Part shown: positions 18,513 to 27,241 of the stretch, piece after piece
How the letters are laid out: the number at the start of each line of letters is the position of its first letter
Numbering within the stretch: position 1 is the first letter of the stretch
Assembly (NCBI GenBank): GCA_963775445.1
Contig: CAVZIT010000004.1
Location: 1,302,001 to 1,366,000, forward strand
DNA length: 64,000 nt
Direction: 5' to 3'
Origin: Dokdonella_A sp963775445
GTDB lineage: Bacteria > Pseudomonadota > Gammaproteobacteria > Xanthomonadales > Rhodanobacteraceae
Translations under genes and position numbers: made by a program
Notes under the pieces: model-generated
Databases searched by the model: none
The model's input: the letters and a program-made list of their open reading frames with translations, nothing else
Told to the model about the DNA's origin: nothing

Positions 18513-19877
18513 ATGCCCGCCGCCGTCGATTTGCTGATCGAAGCGCGCTGGATCGTCCCGGTCGAACCGGACGGCGCGGTTCTGCGCGAGCACGCCGTCG
18601 TCGTGGACGGGGGCAAGATCATGTCGGTGCTGCCGGCTGCCGAAGCACGTATTGCCTATGTGCCGCGCGAGCGCATCGAGCTTCCCGAGCACGCCCTGAT
18701 TCCCGGATTGGTCAACGCGCACACGCACAATCCGATGACGCTGATGCGCGGTCTCGCGGACGATCTGCCGTTGATGCGCTGGTTGACCGAACATGTCTGG
18801 CCAGCCGAGGCAAAGGTTGTCAGCGCCGAATTCGTGCGCGATGGAGTGGAACTCGCGGTTGCCGAAATGCTGCGCGGCGGAACGACATGCTGCAACGAAA
18901 ATTATTTCTTTCCGGATGCGCAGGCCGCTGCGTATCGACGTCTCGGGTTCCGCGCGCTCATTGGCCTGCCGATCATCGATTTTCCGAGCGCCTGGGCGAC
19001 CACCCCCGATGAGTATTTCGACAAGGCGCTCGCGGTCCACGACGAATACAACGACGATGAACTCATTGCCACGGCGTTCGGTCCGCATGCGCCATACACG
19101 GTGTCGGATGCGAGTTTGGAGCGGATCAGGCTGCTGTCCGACCAGCTCGACCTACCCGTGCACATGCACGTTCATGAGACTGCGCAGGAAATCGAGGACA
19201 GCCGGCGGGAGCATGGCCTGCGCCCGTTCGCGCGGCTCAAGAGACTGGGTCTCGTCAACGATCACCTCATTGCGGTGCACATGACCCAGGTGACGGATAG
19301 CGAGAGAGATGCCTGCGCGCAGGCAGGCGTATCGGTGGTTCACTGCGCCGAGTCGAACATGAAGCTTGCGAGCGGACTGTGTCCAGTCGAGGCATTACGC
19401 CAGGCTGGCGTCAATGTTGCGATCGGCACGGACGGCTGTGCGTCGAACAACGATCTCGACATGTTCGGCGAAATGCGCAGCGCCGCACTGCTCGCGAAAG
19501 CGGTCGCCGAGGACGCCAGCGCGATGAATGCAGGCGCCACCCTGCGCGCCGCGACCTTGAACGGAGCGCGTGCGCTCGGTTGGGAGGATCGTATCGGTTC
19601 GATACAGCCCGGCAAGCAGGCGGATCTGACCGCTGTTCGGCTTGATGCAATCGAAACCCAGCCGCTGTACGACGTGATTTCGCAACTGATATACGCAACC
19701 GGACGCCAGCAGGTGACCGATGTATGGATCGGGGGGCGGCATAAATTGCGCGATCGCGTGCTGGTTGATCTTGATCCGGTCGAGCTGATGAGCAACGCCG
19801 TGCGCTGGCGCAATCGATTACGCGGCGAGGCCGCAACGGGATCTGCCGGAACGACGCGAGCGGCGACTGCCTCATGA
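18513..19877 (+). CDS. mtaD: TRZ/ATZ-family amidohydrolase, probable 5'-methylthioadenosine/S-adenosylhomocysteine deaminase
   Basis: Metal-dependent amidohydrolase, 454 residues. Metal ligands are visible in NAHTH (near residue 68), HMHVHET, and GTDGCASNND near residue 310. The family deaminates MTA or SAH. The order mtaD-ubiG-gph is conserved in many gammaproteobacteria, where the product may recycle SAH made by UbiG. It starts 11 bases after efp and overlaps ubiG by 4 bases. The exact substrate is inferred from family and context. Confidence 0.82.
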   Translation: MPAAVDLLIEARWIVPVEPDGAVLREHAVVVDGGKIMSVLPAAEARIAYVPRERIELPEHALIPGLVNAHTHNPMTLMRGLADDLPLMRWLTEHVWPAEAKVVSAEFVRDGVELAVAEMLRGGTTCCNENYFFPDAQAAAYRRLGFRALIGLPIIDFPSAWATTPDEYFDKALAVHDEYNDDELIATAFGPHAPYTVSDASLERIRLLSDQLDLPVHMHVHETAQEIEDSRREHGLRPFARLKRLGLVNDHLIAVHMTQVTDSERDACAQAGVSVVHCAESNMKLASGLCPVEALRQAGVNVAIGTDGCASNNDLDMFGEMRSAALLAKAVAEDASAMNAGATLRAATLNGARALGWEDRIGSIQPGKQADLTAVRLDAIETQPLYDVISQLIYATGRQQVTDVWIGGRHKLRDRVLVDLDPVELMSNAVRWRNRLRGEAATGSAGTTRAATAS

Positions 19878-20587
19878 AGAATGGCCAGACATCGAATGTC
19901 GATTTTGCGGAGACCGCGAAATTTGATCGGCTCGCCGCGCGCTGGTGGGATCCGGACGGCGAGTCGCGCGCGCTGCACGACCTCAATCCGTTGCGGGTCT
20001 CCTGGATCAGCGAACGCACGCCGCTTGACGGTGCGCGCGTGCTCGACATCGGTTGCGGCGGTGGCCTCCTCAGCGAGGCGCTGGCGCGAGCGGGTGCGAA
20101 GGTCATGGCGATCGACATGGCCCGGGGCGCGCTCGATGTGGCGAAACTGCATCTGCATGAAAGCAAGCTTGAGGTCGATTATCGGGAGACCAGTGCGGAA
20201 CGGCTTGCCGAGGATCTGCCGGCCAGTTTCAATGCCGTTGCGTGCCTCGAAATGCTCGAACACGTGCCCGATCCATCCAGCGTGATTCGATCCGCCGCGA
20301 GGCTTTTAAGGCCGGGCGGCCGTTTGTTCCTGTCGACACTGAATCGCACGCCCGCAGCTTTCGTCACGGCGATTGTCGGCGCGGAATACCTGATGCAGCT
20401 GTTGCCGCGTGGCACGCACCGCTACGAAAGATTCATCCGCCCATCTGAACTGGCCACGGATTTGCGTGCCGCTGGCCTGGAACTCGACGAAGTCTGCGGC
20501 ATTTCCTACAACCCGTTCCTGCGCAGGGCATCGCTGACGCCGCGCGTCGCTGTGAACTACCTCGCTTGCGCCACCAGGCCGGCGTGA
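19874..20587 (+). CDS. ubiG: Ubiquinone biosynthesis O-methyltransferase
   Basis: Catalyses both O-methylations of ubiquinone synthesis with S-adenosylmethionine. It has 237 residues, with SAM motif I VLDIGCGGGLLSEALA near residue 56, an LEMLEHV motif, and the UbiG-typical NVDFAETAKFDRLAARWWDPDGE near the N-terminus (as two halves). It overlaps the deaminase gene (ATGA) and touches gph (TGATG). Ubiquinone is the electron acceptor of the complex I encoded later in the window. Confidence 0.95.
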   Translation: MKNGQTSNVDFAETAKFDRLAARWWDPDGESRALHDLNPLRVSWISERTPLDGARVLDIGCGGGLLSEALARAGAKVMAIDMARGALDVAKLHLHESKLEVDYRETSAERLAEDLPASFNAVACLEMLEHVPDPSSVIRSAARLLRPGGRLFLSTLNRTPAAFVTAIVGAEYLMQLLPRGTHRYERFIRPSELATDLRAAGLELDEVCGISYNPFLRRASLTPRVAVNYLACATRPA

Positions 20588-21252
20588 TGGATGGACAAGC
20601 ACCGAGCGTGGTGCTTTTCGATCTGGACGGTACGCTGCTCGACAGCGCGCCCGACTTGATCGTGGCGGCTGCACGTTTGTGCGACGAGATCGGTGCGTCG
20701 CCACCGGACGCCGAGGCGCTCAGGCGCTCGGTATCGGCAGGTGGCCGTGCGATGTTGCGCCGGGCGCTGCCTCAGGCCGATGACGCCCGCATCGATGCAC
20801 TGATTCCGCGCTTTCTCGATCTGTACGCTGAGAGGATCGCCATACATTCGCGATTGTATCCGGGCATCGCCGAGGTGCTCGATCAGCTGCGTGCGGCCGA
20901 CGTTCCCTGGGGCATCGTCACCAACAAGCCTGGGTGGCTCACGCGCGCCTTGCTTGCCGAACTCGATCTCGCGACCGCCTGCGCGGCGCTGGTTTGTGGT
21001 GATTGCCTGCTCGTGAGGAAACCCGATTCGGCGACGGTATTGCGCGCCTGTGAACTCGCCGGGGCAGAGCCTGCGCGGGCCATCGTCGTCGGCGACGACC
21101 TTCGCGACGTGCAGGCGGGACGCGCGGCCGGCATGCGCACGATAGCGGCGGCCTGGGGTTATCTGGATGGCGGAGATCCCACGGCATGGGGTGCCGATCG
21201 GGTTGTGGATTCGCCGTACCAACTGTTGAGTGCGCTTGGTCTCGAGCAGTGA
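20587..21252 (+). CDS. gph: Phosphoglycolate phosphatase (HAD superfamily)
   Basis: Hydrolyses 2-phosphoglycolate and similar phosphates. It has 221 residues. The nucleophile motif is FDLDGTLLDSAPD near residue 11; motif II lies in GIVTNKPGW, the conserved Lys in VRKP, and the metal site in GDDLRDVQAGRAAGM. The ATG at 20587 shares a base with the ubiG stop, so the genes are coupled. An in-frame TTG 21 bases upstream is less likely. Confidence 0.9.
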   Translation: MDGQAPSVVLFDLDGTLLDSAPDLIVAAARLCDEIGASPPDAEALRRSVSAGGRAMLRRALPQADDARIDALIPRFLDLYAERIAIHSRLYPGIAEVLDQLRAADVPWGIVTNKPGWLTRALLAELDLATACAALVCGDCLLVRKPDSATVLRACELAGAEPARAIVVGDDLRDVQAGRAAGMRTIAAAWGYLDGGDPTAWGADRVVDSPYQLLSALGLEQ

Positions 21253-22082
21253 GCGAAGATTCGGAAAGAAGCGAAGTCGCTGCTTTCGGAGCAAAATGGT
21301 CGCAGAGGCGTCCCGAAATTGCGCTGGCCTTGCGTTTCCTCGAGCCGGACAAGCGCGCAATGCATTGCGCTTTCGAATGCCTCGCTCTGGAAATCGAGCA
21401 TAGTGCCTATGACCTTTCCGAACCCTCCGTCGCGACCGGCAAGCTTGAATGGTGGGCCGAGGAACTCATGCGCTCGGCCGCCGGGGCGCCGCAGCATCCG
21501 CTGACGCTGCTACTCGCGAAGAATGCTTCATTTGCCGGAGCGCCGTGGGGCGCAGTAATTGCGGGCGCGACGGCGCAACATGCTGCGCCCGCCTCAGCGG
21601 ATCTGGCCGCCTTGTTGATGCGCCACAGCCAATTTCATGCACCAGTTTCCATCGCGGAGGCGACGCTTTTTGACGGCATCGACCCGGACGCGACTGCGCG
21701 CTCACGTAGCCTTGTGCGGAGCGTGCGCGACAGCGTTGCCGGCATGCGTGAGGGGTTTTCATCTTCGATGCCACTCCCGCTGGACCTGCTGGCGAGGCAT
21801 CAGCTCACCCGGGCGAGTCTTGCGCAGGGCGGACCTGCACGGATGGCAGCGTTGCGCGACCACCTTGGGACGTTGCTCGAGCGATTCGAAGCGCTCGCCG
21901 TTGATGCGGCCGGCTTGCCGTTGTTGCAGGTGGCTGCCGTCAGCGCCAATCGTGCGCGCTTGCGCATTGCCTTGCGAGCATCCGAACCCGTGAATGCCCT
22001 TGAACATGCGTTTGGTAGCCTCCCGCCGCTGACTGCCTGGAAGGTCTGGCGTTGCGCGCGCCAACGACAGCGCGCCAGTTGA
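21249..22082 (+). CDS. Squalene/phytoene synthase-fold protein, probably not a standard prenyl synthase
   Basis: A 277-residue all-helical protein starting with GTG at 21249, overlapping the gph stop (GTGA). The sequence resembles squalene/phytoene synthases (ALALRFLEPDKR near residue 20, GKLEWWAEELMRS near 67, and the C-terminal half). However, the Asp-rich motifs that bind pyrophosphate are absent: the first site reads EHSAYDLSEPSVATGK. The mitochondrial complex I factor NDUFAF6 is a known catalytically altered member of this superfamily. A related scaffold or assembly role is conceivable but unproven. Confidence 0.65.
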   Translation: MSEDSERSEVAAFGAKWSQRRPEIALALRFLEPDKRAMHCAFECLALEIEHSAYDLSEPSVATGKLEWWAEELMRSAAGAPQHPLTLLLAKNASFAGAPWGAVIAGATAQHAAPASADLAALLMRHSQFHAPVSIAEATLFDGIDPDATARSRSLVRSVRDSVAGMREGFSSSMPLPLDLLARHQLTRASLAQGGPARMAALRDHLGTLLERFEALAVDAAGLPLLQVAAVSANRARLRIALRASEPVNALEHAFGSLPPLTAWKVWRCARQRQRAS

Positions 22083-22159
22083 TAAGCTATTGCCCCGATC
22101 GTGATCGACCCCATGTCGGCCTCTGCCTGCCGCTGGGCAGTCCGAAATCGAGTACCTGA

Positions 22160-23101
22160 ATGACCCCCGTCGAAAACGCATTGTGCAGGTTGCCCGATAT
22201 TGCAAACGAGGAACGCCCCGGTTTGGGCGCTGCCCTCGATTGGGTCGGCATGGACGACATTGAGCTTCCGATCCTGGTTGCCGATTCCGGCAGCCCGCCT
22301 GTACAAACTAGTGCGCGCGTCGGCGCTTGGGTCAACCTTGTGCAACCCGTGGTGCGCGGGATCCATATGTCGCGGCTGTATCTGCATGCGGACAAGGTAT
22401 TGTCCGCCGAGCCATTGACGCCGTGCGCGCTGCGTCGGTTGTTGCGCGATTTCGTCGAGTCGCATGAGGGGTTGTCGGATCGTGCATTGCTGCGCGTGCG
22501 CTTCGACAAGCTGCTGCGCCGGCCCGCACTGGTCAGCGAAAACAGCGGTTGGAAGTCCTACCCGGTCACGGTCACCGCATTGCTCGATCGAGGCGATTTC
22601 CGGCTGGAGCTGGGTTGCGAAGTGGTTTATTCGAGTACCTGTCCGGCCTCGGCGGCGTTGGCGCGGCAATTGATCCAGCAACGGTTCGATGCGGATTTTG
22701 CAAGTGGCGAGGCGCTGGGACATGTGCACATGCGCGAATGGCTGGGCAGCGAGGAGGGCGTCTGCGCAACGCCACACAGTCAACGTAGCCGCGCAGAGGT
22801 CCGTGTCAGGCTTGCGCCCGGTTTTGAATTGCCGATCGTGGACGTGATCGACATGATCGAGGCCGCGGTGAAGACTCCAGTGCAAACAGCGGTCAAGCGC
22901 GAGGACGAACAGGCCTTCGCCCAACTCAACGGCGCCAACTTGATGTTTTGCGAGGACGCGGCGCGGCGCATCCGCGATGTGCTCGCGGACGATGAGCGCG
23001 TCAGCGATTTTTGGCTGCGTGCAACCCATTACGAAAGCCTGCACGCGCACAATGCGGTCGCGGTTGTGACCAAGGGCGTGGTCGGCGGTTATACCGCCTA
23101 G
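22160..23101 (+). CDS. folE2: GTP cyclohydrolase I, type IB
   Basis: Converts GTP to dihydroneopterin triphosphate, the first step of folate synthesis. Type IB enzymes work with several divalent metals and not only zinc. It has 313 residues; PVVRGIHMSRLY is near residue 70, and the metal-ligand cysteine lies in SSTCPASAALARQ near 157, with NGAN, LMFCEDAARRI and HYESLHAHNAVAV in the C-terminal half. It lies 77 bases after the preceding operon. In some bacteria folE2 is Zur-regulated; no Zur box is evident here. Confidence 0.93.
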   Translation: MTPVENALCRLPDIANEERPGLGAALDWVGMDDIELPILVADSGSPPVQTSARVGAWVNLVQPVVRGIHMSRLYLHADKVLSAEPLTPCALRRLLRDFVESHEGLSDRALLRVRFDKLLRRPALVSENSGWKSYPVTVTALLDRGDFRLELGCEVVYSSTCPASAALARQLIQQRFDADFASGEALGHVHMREWLGSEEGVCATPHSQRSRAEVRVRLAPGFELPIVDVIDMIEAAVKTPVQTAVKREDEQAFAQLNGANLMFCEDAARRIRDVLADDERVSDFWLRATHYESLHAHNAVAVVTKGVVGGYTA

Positions 23102-23206
23102 CACGCTGCGCGCAACGGGATTCTCGCTCTCGCATCGGCGGCGAACTGGCGCTCGGCTGCTTGGCCTTTCGCTTCGTTCATCTGACGCGATGTTTTCGTC
23201 AAGGTT

Positions 23207-23394
23207 CCGCTCGCCTTGGCGGCGAGCGGGTTCCTTTTGGCATTGCCCCAAAAGGAACCAAAAGGTCCAGTGCCGGACACGGTGGTCGATGACGCTGTGC
23301 GTCATCGACTTCCCTGCGCTTCTCGCCGCCGGCGGCCCTCGCGACAGCACATCCCTGTGCTGGCGCTCGGCGGACGCGATCCCTCGCGTCCGCC
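23207..23394. repeat. Array of perfect hairpins in a 466-base non-coding gap
   Basis: The gap 23,102-23,567 between convergent folE2 and the M23 peptidase gene has no credible gene but holds five consecutive inverted repeats. They are CCGCTCGCC (23,207-23,229), GGTTCCTTTTGG (23,229-23,259, 12-base stem), GTCGATGAC (23,285-23,309), CAGCAC (23,345-23,362, loop ATCCCT) and GGCGGACGCG (23,369-23,394, 10-base stem, loop ATCCCT). The remainder, to 23,567, is G+C-rich with no feature I can support. Such clusters suggest a dispersed repeat element or a structured transcript end. Confidence 0.75.
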
Positions 23395-23567
23395 TTCGGG
23401 TCTTCTCCGCCAGCGGCTGCGATGCTCAGCACCGCGTACGGCACCAAGGTCAAAAGCAGCGGCGCGTACGCGCTGTTTGCTGTTGCTCTCGGGTCCCGTA
23501 GGTGGCGGCGGGTGGTGGCCGGAGGAGTCCGAAGTGGCGGGTCGAGCGGAAAAATGAAAACAGCAGG

Positions 23568-24395
23568 TCAGCGTGCCGGTTTCGGCAACAGCGCCGGGTC
23601 GAGGCGCACCCCGAACCAGTTGAAGCCCCAGTGCACATGCGGGCCGGTCGCTCGCCCGGTCATGCCAGCGGCACCGATGACCTGGCCCTGCTTTACGTGA
23701 TCGCCGCGCTTCACCAGGAGCTTGCTCATGTGCAGGAAAGAGCTGTCGAGGCCGAAGCCGTGGTCGATCAGGACTGTGCCACCGGTCAGCACCAGATCGG
23801 GTTCGGCAAACGTCACGACGCCGGCCGCCGGCGCGTGCACCGGTGTGCCGGTCGGCACGGCCATGTCGAGGCCCATGTGCGGTGACTTGGCTACGCCATT
23901 GTCGATGCGCTGACTGCCGTAGACACCGCTGATGCGCGCGCCGTTGACCGGCAGCTCGAATCCTGCGAGGAAATCCTCTCGCGCATCATCACGCGCGCGC
24001 GCTTTTGAGACCGCGCGCTGTTCGCGTGCGATGCGCGCCGCGGTTGCGGGGTCGGGCGTCACGGTTTTCTGTGGCAGGCCATTGACCCGTTCAACCTTGT
24101 ATTTGCGCCGGGTGACGTGTCGTTCAAGAGTTTCGCTTTGTCCGTCCGGATAGCGGATCTCGAGATTGAACGAATCGGGGGCATCGCGTTCGAGGCCGAA
24201 GACGAAATGTCCGTCGCTGCCGATGCGAAGTTCGTGGCCGTCGAATCGAATCCGGCTTCCCGGCGGTGCCCGCGCGATGACGAGTTGTCCCTGTTCGAGA
24301 TGCGCGGGCAAGGTCACGTGCTCGTGCGCACCGGCGCGCTGCGAAAGCGCCAGCAGCGCGATCGCGGCCGCTGCCGCCGGCGGACGCCGATTCAT
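23568..24395 (-). CDS. Periplasmic M23 (LytM/LysM-type) metallopeptidase
   Basis: Cell-wall peptidase or its regulator, 275 residues. A signal peptide covers about residues 1-23 (MNRRPPAAAAAIALLALSQRAGA). A beta-rich N-terminal domain follows, then the peptidase domain from about residue 150. Zinc-ligand motifs are intact: H-x3-D in SPHMGLDMAVPTG and H-x-H in GPHVHWGF, so it is probably active. The ATG at 24395 overlaps the dihydroorotase stop (ATGA). It is last in the yidD-dihydroorotase-M23 operon and faces the hairpin array. Confidence 0.9.
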   Translation of the reverse strand: MNRRPPAAAAAIALLALSQRAGAHEHVTLPAHLEQGQLVIARAPPGSRIRFDGHELRIGSDGHFVFGLERDAPDSFNLEIRYPDGQSETLERHVTRRKYKVERVNGLPQKTVTPDPATAARIAREQRAVSKARARDDAREDFLAGFELPVNGARISGVYGSQRIDNGVAKSPHMGLDMAVPTGTPVHAPAAGVVTFAEPDLVLTGGTVLIDHGFGLDSSFLHMSKLLVKRGDHVKQGQVIGAAGMTGRATGPHVHWGFNWFGVRLDPALLPKPAR

Positions 24396-25726
24396 CGGTC
24401 GAATTCGATTCGCTGTCCGATCCGGCTCTCGTCGAGTTGACCATCGAACCACAGGCGTTCGCCATTCACCCAGGTTGCAGCGATGCTCGATCGAAACGTG
24501 AATCCCTCGAACGGCGACCATGCGCACTTCGACAGGATTTCCTGTTTCCCAACGGTATGCGGCCGTTTTGGATCGACGAGCACCAGATCGGCCGCGTACC
24601 CCTCGCGCAGGAACCCGCGTTGCTTCACATTGAATCGGATTGCGGGCGCGTGACTGACGGCCTCGACGATGCGCTCGAGGCGCAGTTGCCCATCGTGCAC
24701 GCGCTCGAGCGCGAGTTGCAGCGCGTACTGCGCAAGCGGCAAGCCTGCCGGCGCTTGCATGTACGGGCGCGCCTTTTCTTCGGCCAGATGCGGCGCATGA
24801 TCGGTAGCAAGAATATCGAGGCGGCCTTCGGCCAGCGCCTTTATCAGGGCTTCGCGATCGGCCGCCGTCTTGATCGCCGGATTGCACTTGATGCGGTTGC
24901 CAAGGCGCGCATAGTCCGAATCGCAGAAATGCAGGTAGTGCACACAGGTTTCGGCGGTGACCTGCTTGCCGGCGATCGGGCCGGGCGCGAACAGCGCGGC
25001 TTCCTCGGCGGTCGATATGTGCAGGACGTGCAGTCGCGTGCCATGGCGTGCCGCAAGCTCGAGTGCGAGCCGCGTGGACTTGATGCACGCTTCGCGCGAA
25101 CGAATCAAGGGGTGTTGCGAAACCGGGATATCTTCGCCGAAACGCTCCAGCGCCTCGGCCTCGTTGGCCTTGATCGTCGGAGTATCTTCGCAGTGCGTGA
25201 TGATCGGCACCGGCGCGCGACGGAAAATCGCATCGAGCGTGTCCGGATCGTCGACCAGCATGTTGCCGGTCGATGAGCCCATGAAGACCTTGATCCCCGG
25301 CGCGGCGAGCGGGTCGAGGTTCGCGATGTCCTCGATGTTGTCGTTGGTCGCGCCCAGATAGAACGCATAGTTGGCGATCGATTTTTGCGACGCGCGCGTG
25401 TACTTGTCCTCCAGCGCCGCGCGGTTGATGGCCGGCGGTCGGGTATTGGGCATCTCCATGAAGCTGGTGATGCCTCCGGCGACGCAGGCACGCGATTCGC
25501 TCGCGATATCCGCCTTGTGTTCGAGACCGGGTTCGCGAAAATGCACCTGATCGTCGATCATGCCTGGGAGCAACCAGCGGCCCTTTGCGTCGAGCACGTT
25601 CTCGTTGTCGCGCGCGCTGAGGTTGCTTCCAATCGCGTCGATGCGTCCGTCGCGGATGCGAAGGTCCGCGTGTTCGCGGCGATTCTCGTTGACGAGTTCG
25701 GCGTTCGTGATCAACCAGTCAGTCAT
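24392..25726 (-). CDS. pyrC: Dihydroorotase-type amidohydrolase with altered metal motif
   Basis: Expected to cyclise carbamoyl aspartate to dihydroorotate in pyrimidine synthesis. It has 444 residues (class I length). The start at 25726 is MTDWLITNAELV. Visible motifs are GGITSFMEMPNTRP, the lysine to be carboxylated in GIKVFMGSSTGN, HCEDTP and ATDHAPH. The usual first metal motif HxH reads DDQVHFREPG, with Gln for the first His; the same variant occurs in some bacterial class I enzymes. It overlaps yidD at its start and the M23 gene at its end. Without other pyr genes nearby, the assignment rests on family similarity. Confidence 0.85.
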   Translation of the reverse strand: MTDWLITNAELVNENRREHADLRIRDGRIDAIGSNLSARDNENVLDAKGRWLLPGMIDDQVHFREPGLEHKADIASESRACVAGGITSFMEMPNTRPPAINRAALEDKYTRASQKSIANYAFYLGATNDNIEDIANLDPLAAPGIKVFMGSSTGNMLVDDPDTLDAIFRRAPVPIITHCEDTPTIKANEAEALERFGEDIPVSQHPLIRSREACIKSTRLALELAARHGTRLHVLHISTAEEAALFAPGPIAGKQVTAETCVHYLHFCDSDYARLGNRIKCNPAIKTAADREALIKALAEGRLDILATDHAPHLAEEKARPYMQAPAGLPLAQYALQLALERVHDGQLRLERIVEAVSHAPAIRFNVKQRGFLREGYAADLVLVDPKRPHTVGKQEILSKCAWSPFEGFTFRSSIAATWVNGERLWFDGQLDESRIGQRIEFDR

Positions 25727-25988
25727 GGACGTGTGTATTCCCGGATTTAATGATTCGCGCCGGTTGCCAGTGGAAAATTGGTGGTACCGGATCGTTGCCA
25801 CCGGCGCTCAGGGGTTGACAGCGAAGGACACGCAACAGCGCAAGCCATCCTCCGCGCACTGCCCCGAACCGGGCAATCGCGATGCGCGCATAATCCGAAC
25901 ACGACGGATGAAACCGGCAATGCGGCCCAAGTGTCGGGCTGAGCCAGCGCTTGTAGAAGTGCAATAGTCGGATGATCGGTCGTGACAC
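25719..25988 (-). CDS. yidD: Membrane protein insertion efficiency factor YidD
   Basis: A small membrane-associated helper of YidC-dependent insertion, 89 residues. The family core LLHFYKRWLSPTLGPHCRFH then PSCSDYARIAIARFG, with its conserved cysteines, is intact; the C-terminal QPLSAGGNDPVPP also matches. I chose the GTG at 25988 (MSRPIIRLLHFYKR); an in-frame start at 26060 would add 24 residues. In many bacteria yidD lies by rpmH-rnpA; here it is detached and heads the dihydroorotase operon. Confidence 0.88.
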   Translation of the reverse strand: MSRPIIRLLHFYKRWLSPTLGPHCRFHPSCSDYARIAIARFGAVRGGWLALLRVLRCQPLSAGGNDPVPPIFHWQPARIIKSGNTHVHD

Positions 25989-26043
25989 GATGCGGTTGGA
26001 GCGAGCACCAGTCGGGCAGCGCACAGTGACTGGCCTCAGGCGG

Positions 26044-26072
26044 TTGCCGGAGAATGGCACTTAGGCTATAAC
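26044..26072 (+). promoter_or_regulatory. Promoter of dksA
   Basis: TTGCCG (26,044-26,049) and TATAAC (26,067-26,072) are separated by 17 bases, a good sigma-70 promoter 28 bases before the dksA ATG. It sits in the divergent gap with yidD. Confidence 0.6.
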
Positions 26073-26100
26073 ACCCGGCCGCCAAGTCACAAGGCAGACG

Positions 26101-27087
26101 ATGGAGATGGCGAAAACCAAAATGACATCGAGCAAGATCACCCGATCGGCCAAATCCGGCACGAAGTCGCGAGGCGCAGCGAAGCCGAAGTCGAAGCCTG
26201 CGGCTGCCGGATCCGCACGCGGCTCCGGAAAGAAATCTGCGGGCAGCGTGAGTTCTGCAGCTTCCGCGAGCAAGTCGAAGGCCGGCACACGCTCCGCGAA
26301 TACCTCAGCGACAAAAGCTTCCAGTGCGTCCAGGTCGCCTGCAAATCGGAAGTCGCCCGCATCTGCATCGCGGAAAACCGCGAAGAAGGCGCCACCGTCG
26401 AAGAAACAGACAACCGTGAAGAATCCGGCATTGAACAAGTCAGTAGCGAAGAAGCCCAGCGTGGCTCGGAAAGCCGCAGCCGCAAGGAAAACTGGCGCGC
26501 CGAAATCGTCGGCGGCGACAAAGCCGGAAGTGGCGACCGGAACGGCGAAACGACATTCCAGAAATTCTGCGAGCGGCAGGCACGCGGCGGCAGGCAAGTC
26601 CCGAGCGAAATCGCGCGCACCAAAGGAAAACGGTGTGACGATGCAGGACGGGCGTTATGCGCTGTCGACCACGACGCAAATCGACGTGCCGGCCAATTAC
26701 AAGCCGTCTCCGAAGGAAGAGTACATGAGCCCGCGTCAGCTCGCGTATTTTCGCCGGAAGCTTGGGCAATGGCGCGAGGATCTGGTCGAGGAATCTCGTC
26801 AGACCATCGAAAGCCTGCGCGATGAAGTGCGTGATGTCGGCGACGAGGCCGAACGCGCCACCCGCGAAACCGAGAATTCGCTCGAGCTTCGGACGCGTGA
26901 CCGGTACCGCAAGCTCATAGCGAAGATCGACAAGGCGCTCAAGCGGATCGAGGAAGGACGCTATGGATTCTGCGAAGAGACCGATGAGGAAATCGGCCTC
27001 GATCGCCTGGAGGCACGCCCGATCGCGACATTGAGCCTGGATGCGCAGGAGCGCTGGGAACACCGCCAGAAGCAGATGGGCGATTGA
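26101..27087 (+). CDS. dksA: RNA polymerase-binding factor DksA with long basic N-terminal tail
   Basis: DksA binds the RNA polymerase secondary channel with ppGpp to set rRNA and amino-acid promoter output. The protein has 328 residues: residues 1-180 are a Lys/Ala/Ser-rich, histone-H1-like tail, and residues 181-328 are a normal-size DksA. The coiled coil (about 215-285) keeps the Asp pair at its tip (RDVGDEAE). The zinc finger is degenerate: only the first Cys (GFCEETDEEIG) remains of the usual four, as in other Xanthomonadales. A GTG at 26,635 (AAGGA upstream) or the ATG at 26,641 could give a tail-less 148-residue form. Confidence 0.9.
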   Translation: MEMAKTKMTSSKITRSAKSGTKSRGAAKPKSKPAAAGSARGSGKKSAGSVSSAASASKSKAGTRSANTSATKASSASRSPANRKSPASASRKTAKKAPPSKKQTTVKNPALNKSVAKKPSVARKAAAARKTGAPKSSAATKPEVATGTAKRHSRNSASGRHAAAGKSRAKSRAPKENGVTMQDGRYALSTTTQIDVPANYKPSPKEEYMSPRQLAYFRRKLGQWREDLVEESRQTIESLRDEVRDVGDEAERATRETENSLELRTRDRYRKLIAKIDKALKRIEEGRYGFCEETDEEIGLDRLEARPIATLSLDAQERWEHRQKQMGD

Positions 27088-27108
27088 GAGTGAAAGCAGG
27101 GCGGAGGG

Positions 27109-27230
27109 CTGAGGGCCGAGGGCTGTCCGCTTCGCTGAGTGCGCGGATGCGGGCCAATTTTCGCGGGTATGCCAGCGATCCTTGCGACGGTGCGAGGGTG
27201 CATTTGCGGCCCTTCGCCCTCGGCCCTCAG
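27109..27230. repeat. Inverted repeat of CTGAGGGCCGAGGGC in the dksA-glmM gap
   Basis: The 15-base unit at 27,109-27,123 recurs inverted at 27,216-27,230, 92 bases apart. Near copies occur at 48,070-48,085 and 63,001-63,016, so it looks like a short dispersed intergenic repeat. The inverted pair could fold over the intervening 92 bases just before glmM. Confidence 0.65.
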
Positions 27231-27241
27231 CTCTCGCTCCG

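Noticed and set aside
23207..23394. Possible CRISPR array
   Set aside because: The repeated elements are different inverted repeats, not identical direct repeats with spacers.
27182..27241. Longer N-terminus for GlmM
   Set aside because: It would translate the inverted repeat, and the family begins at MNERKYFGTDGIRG.
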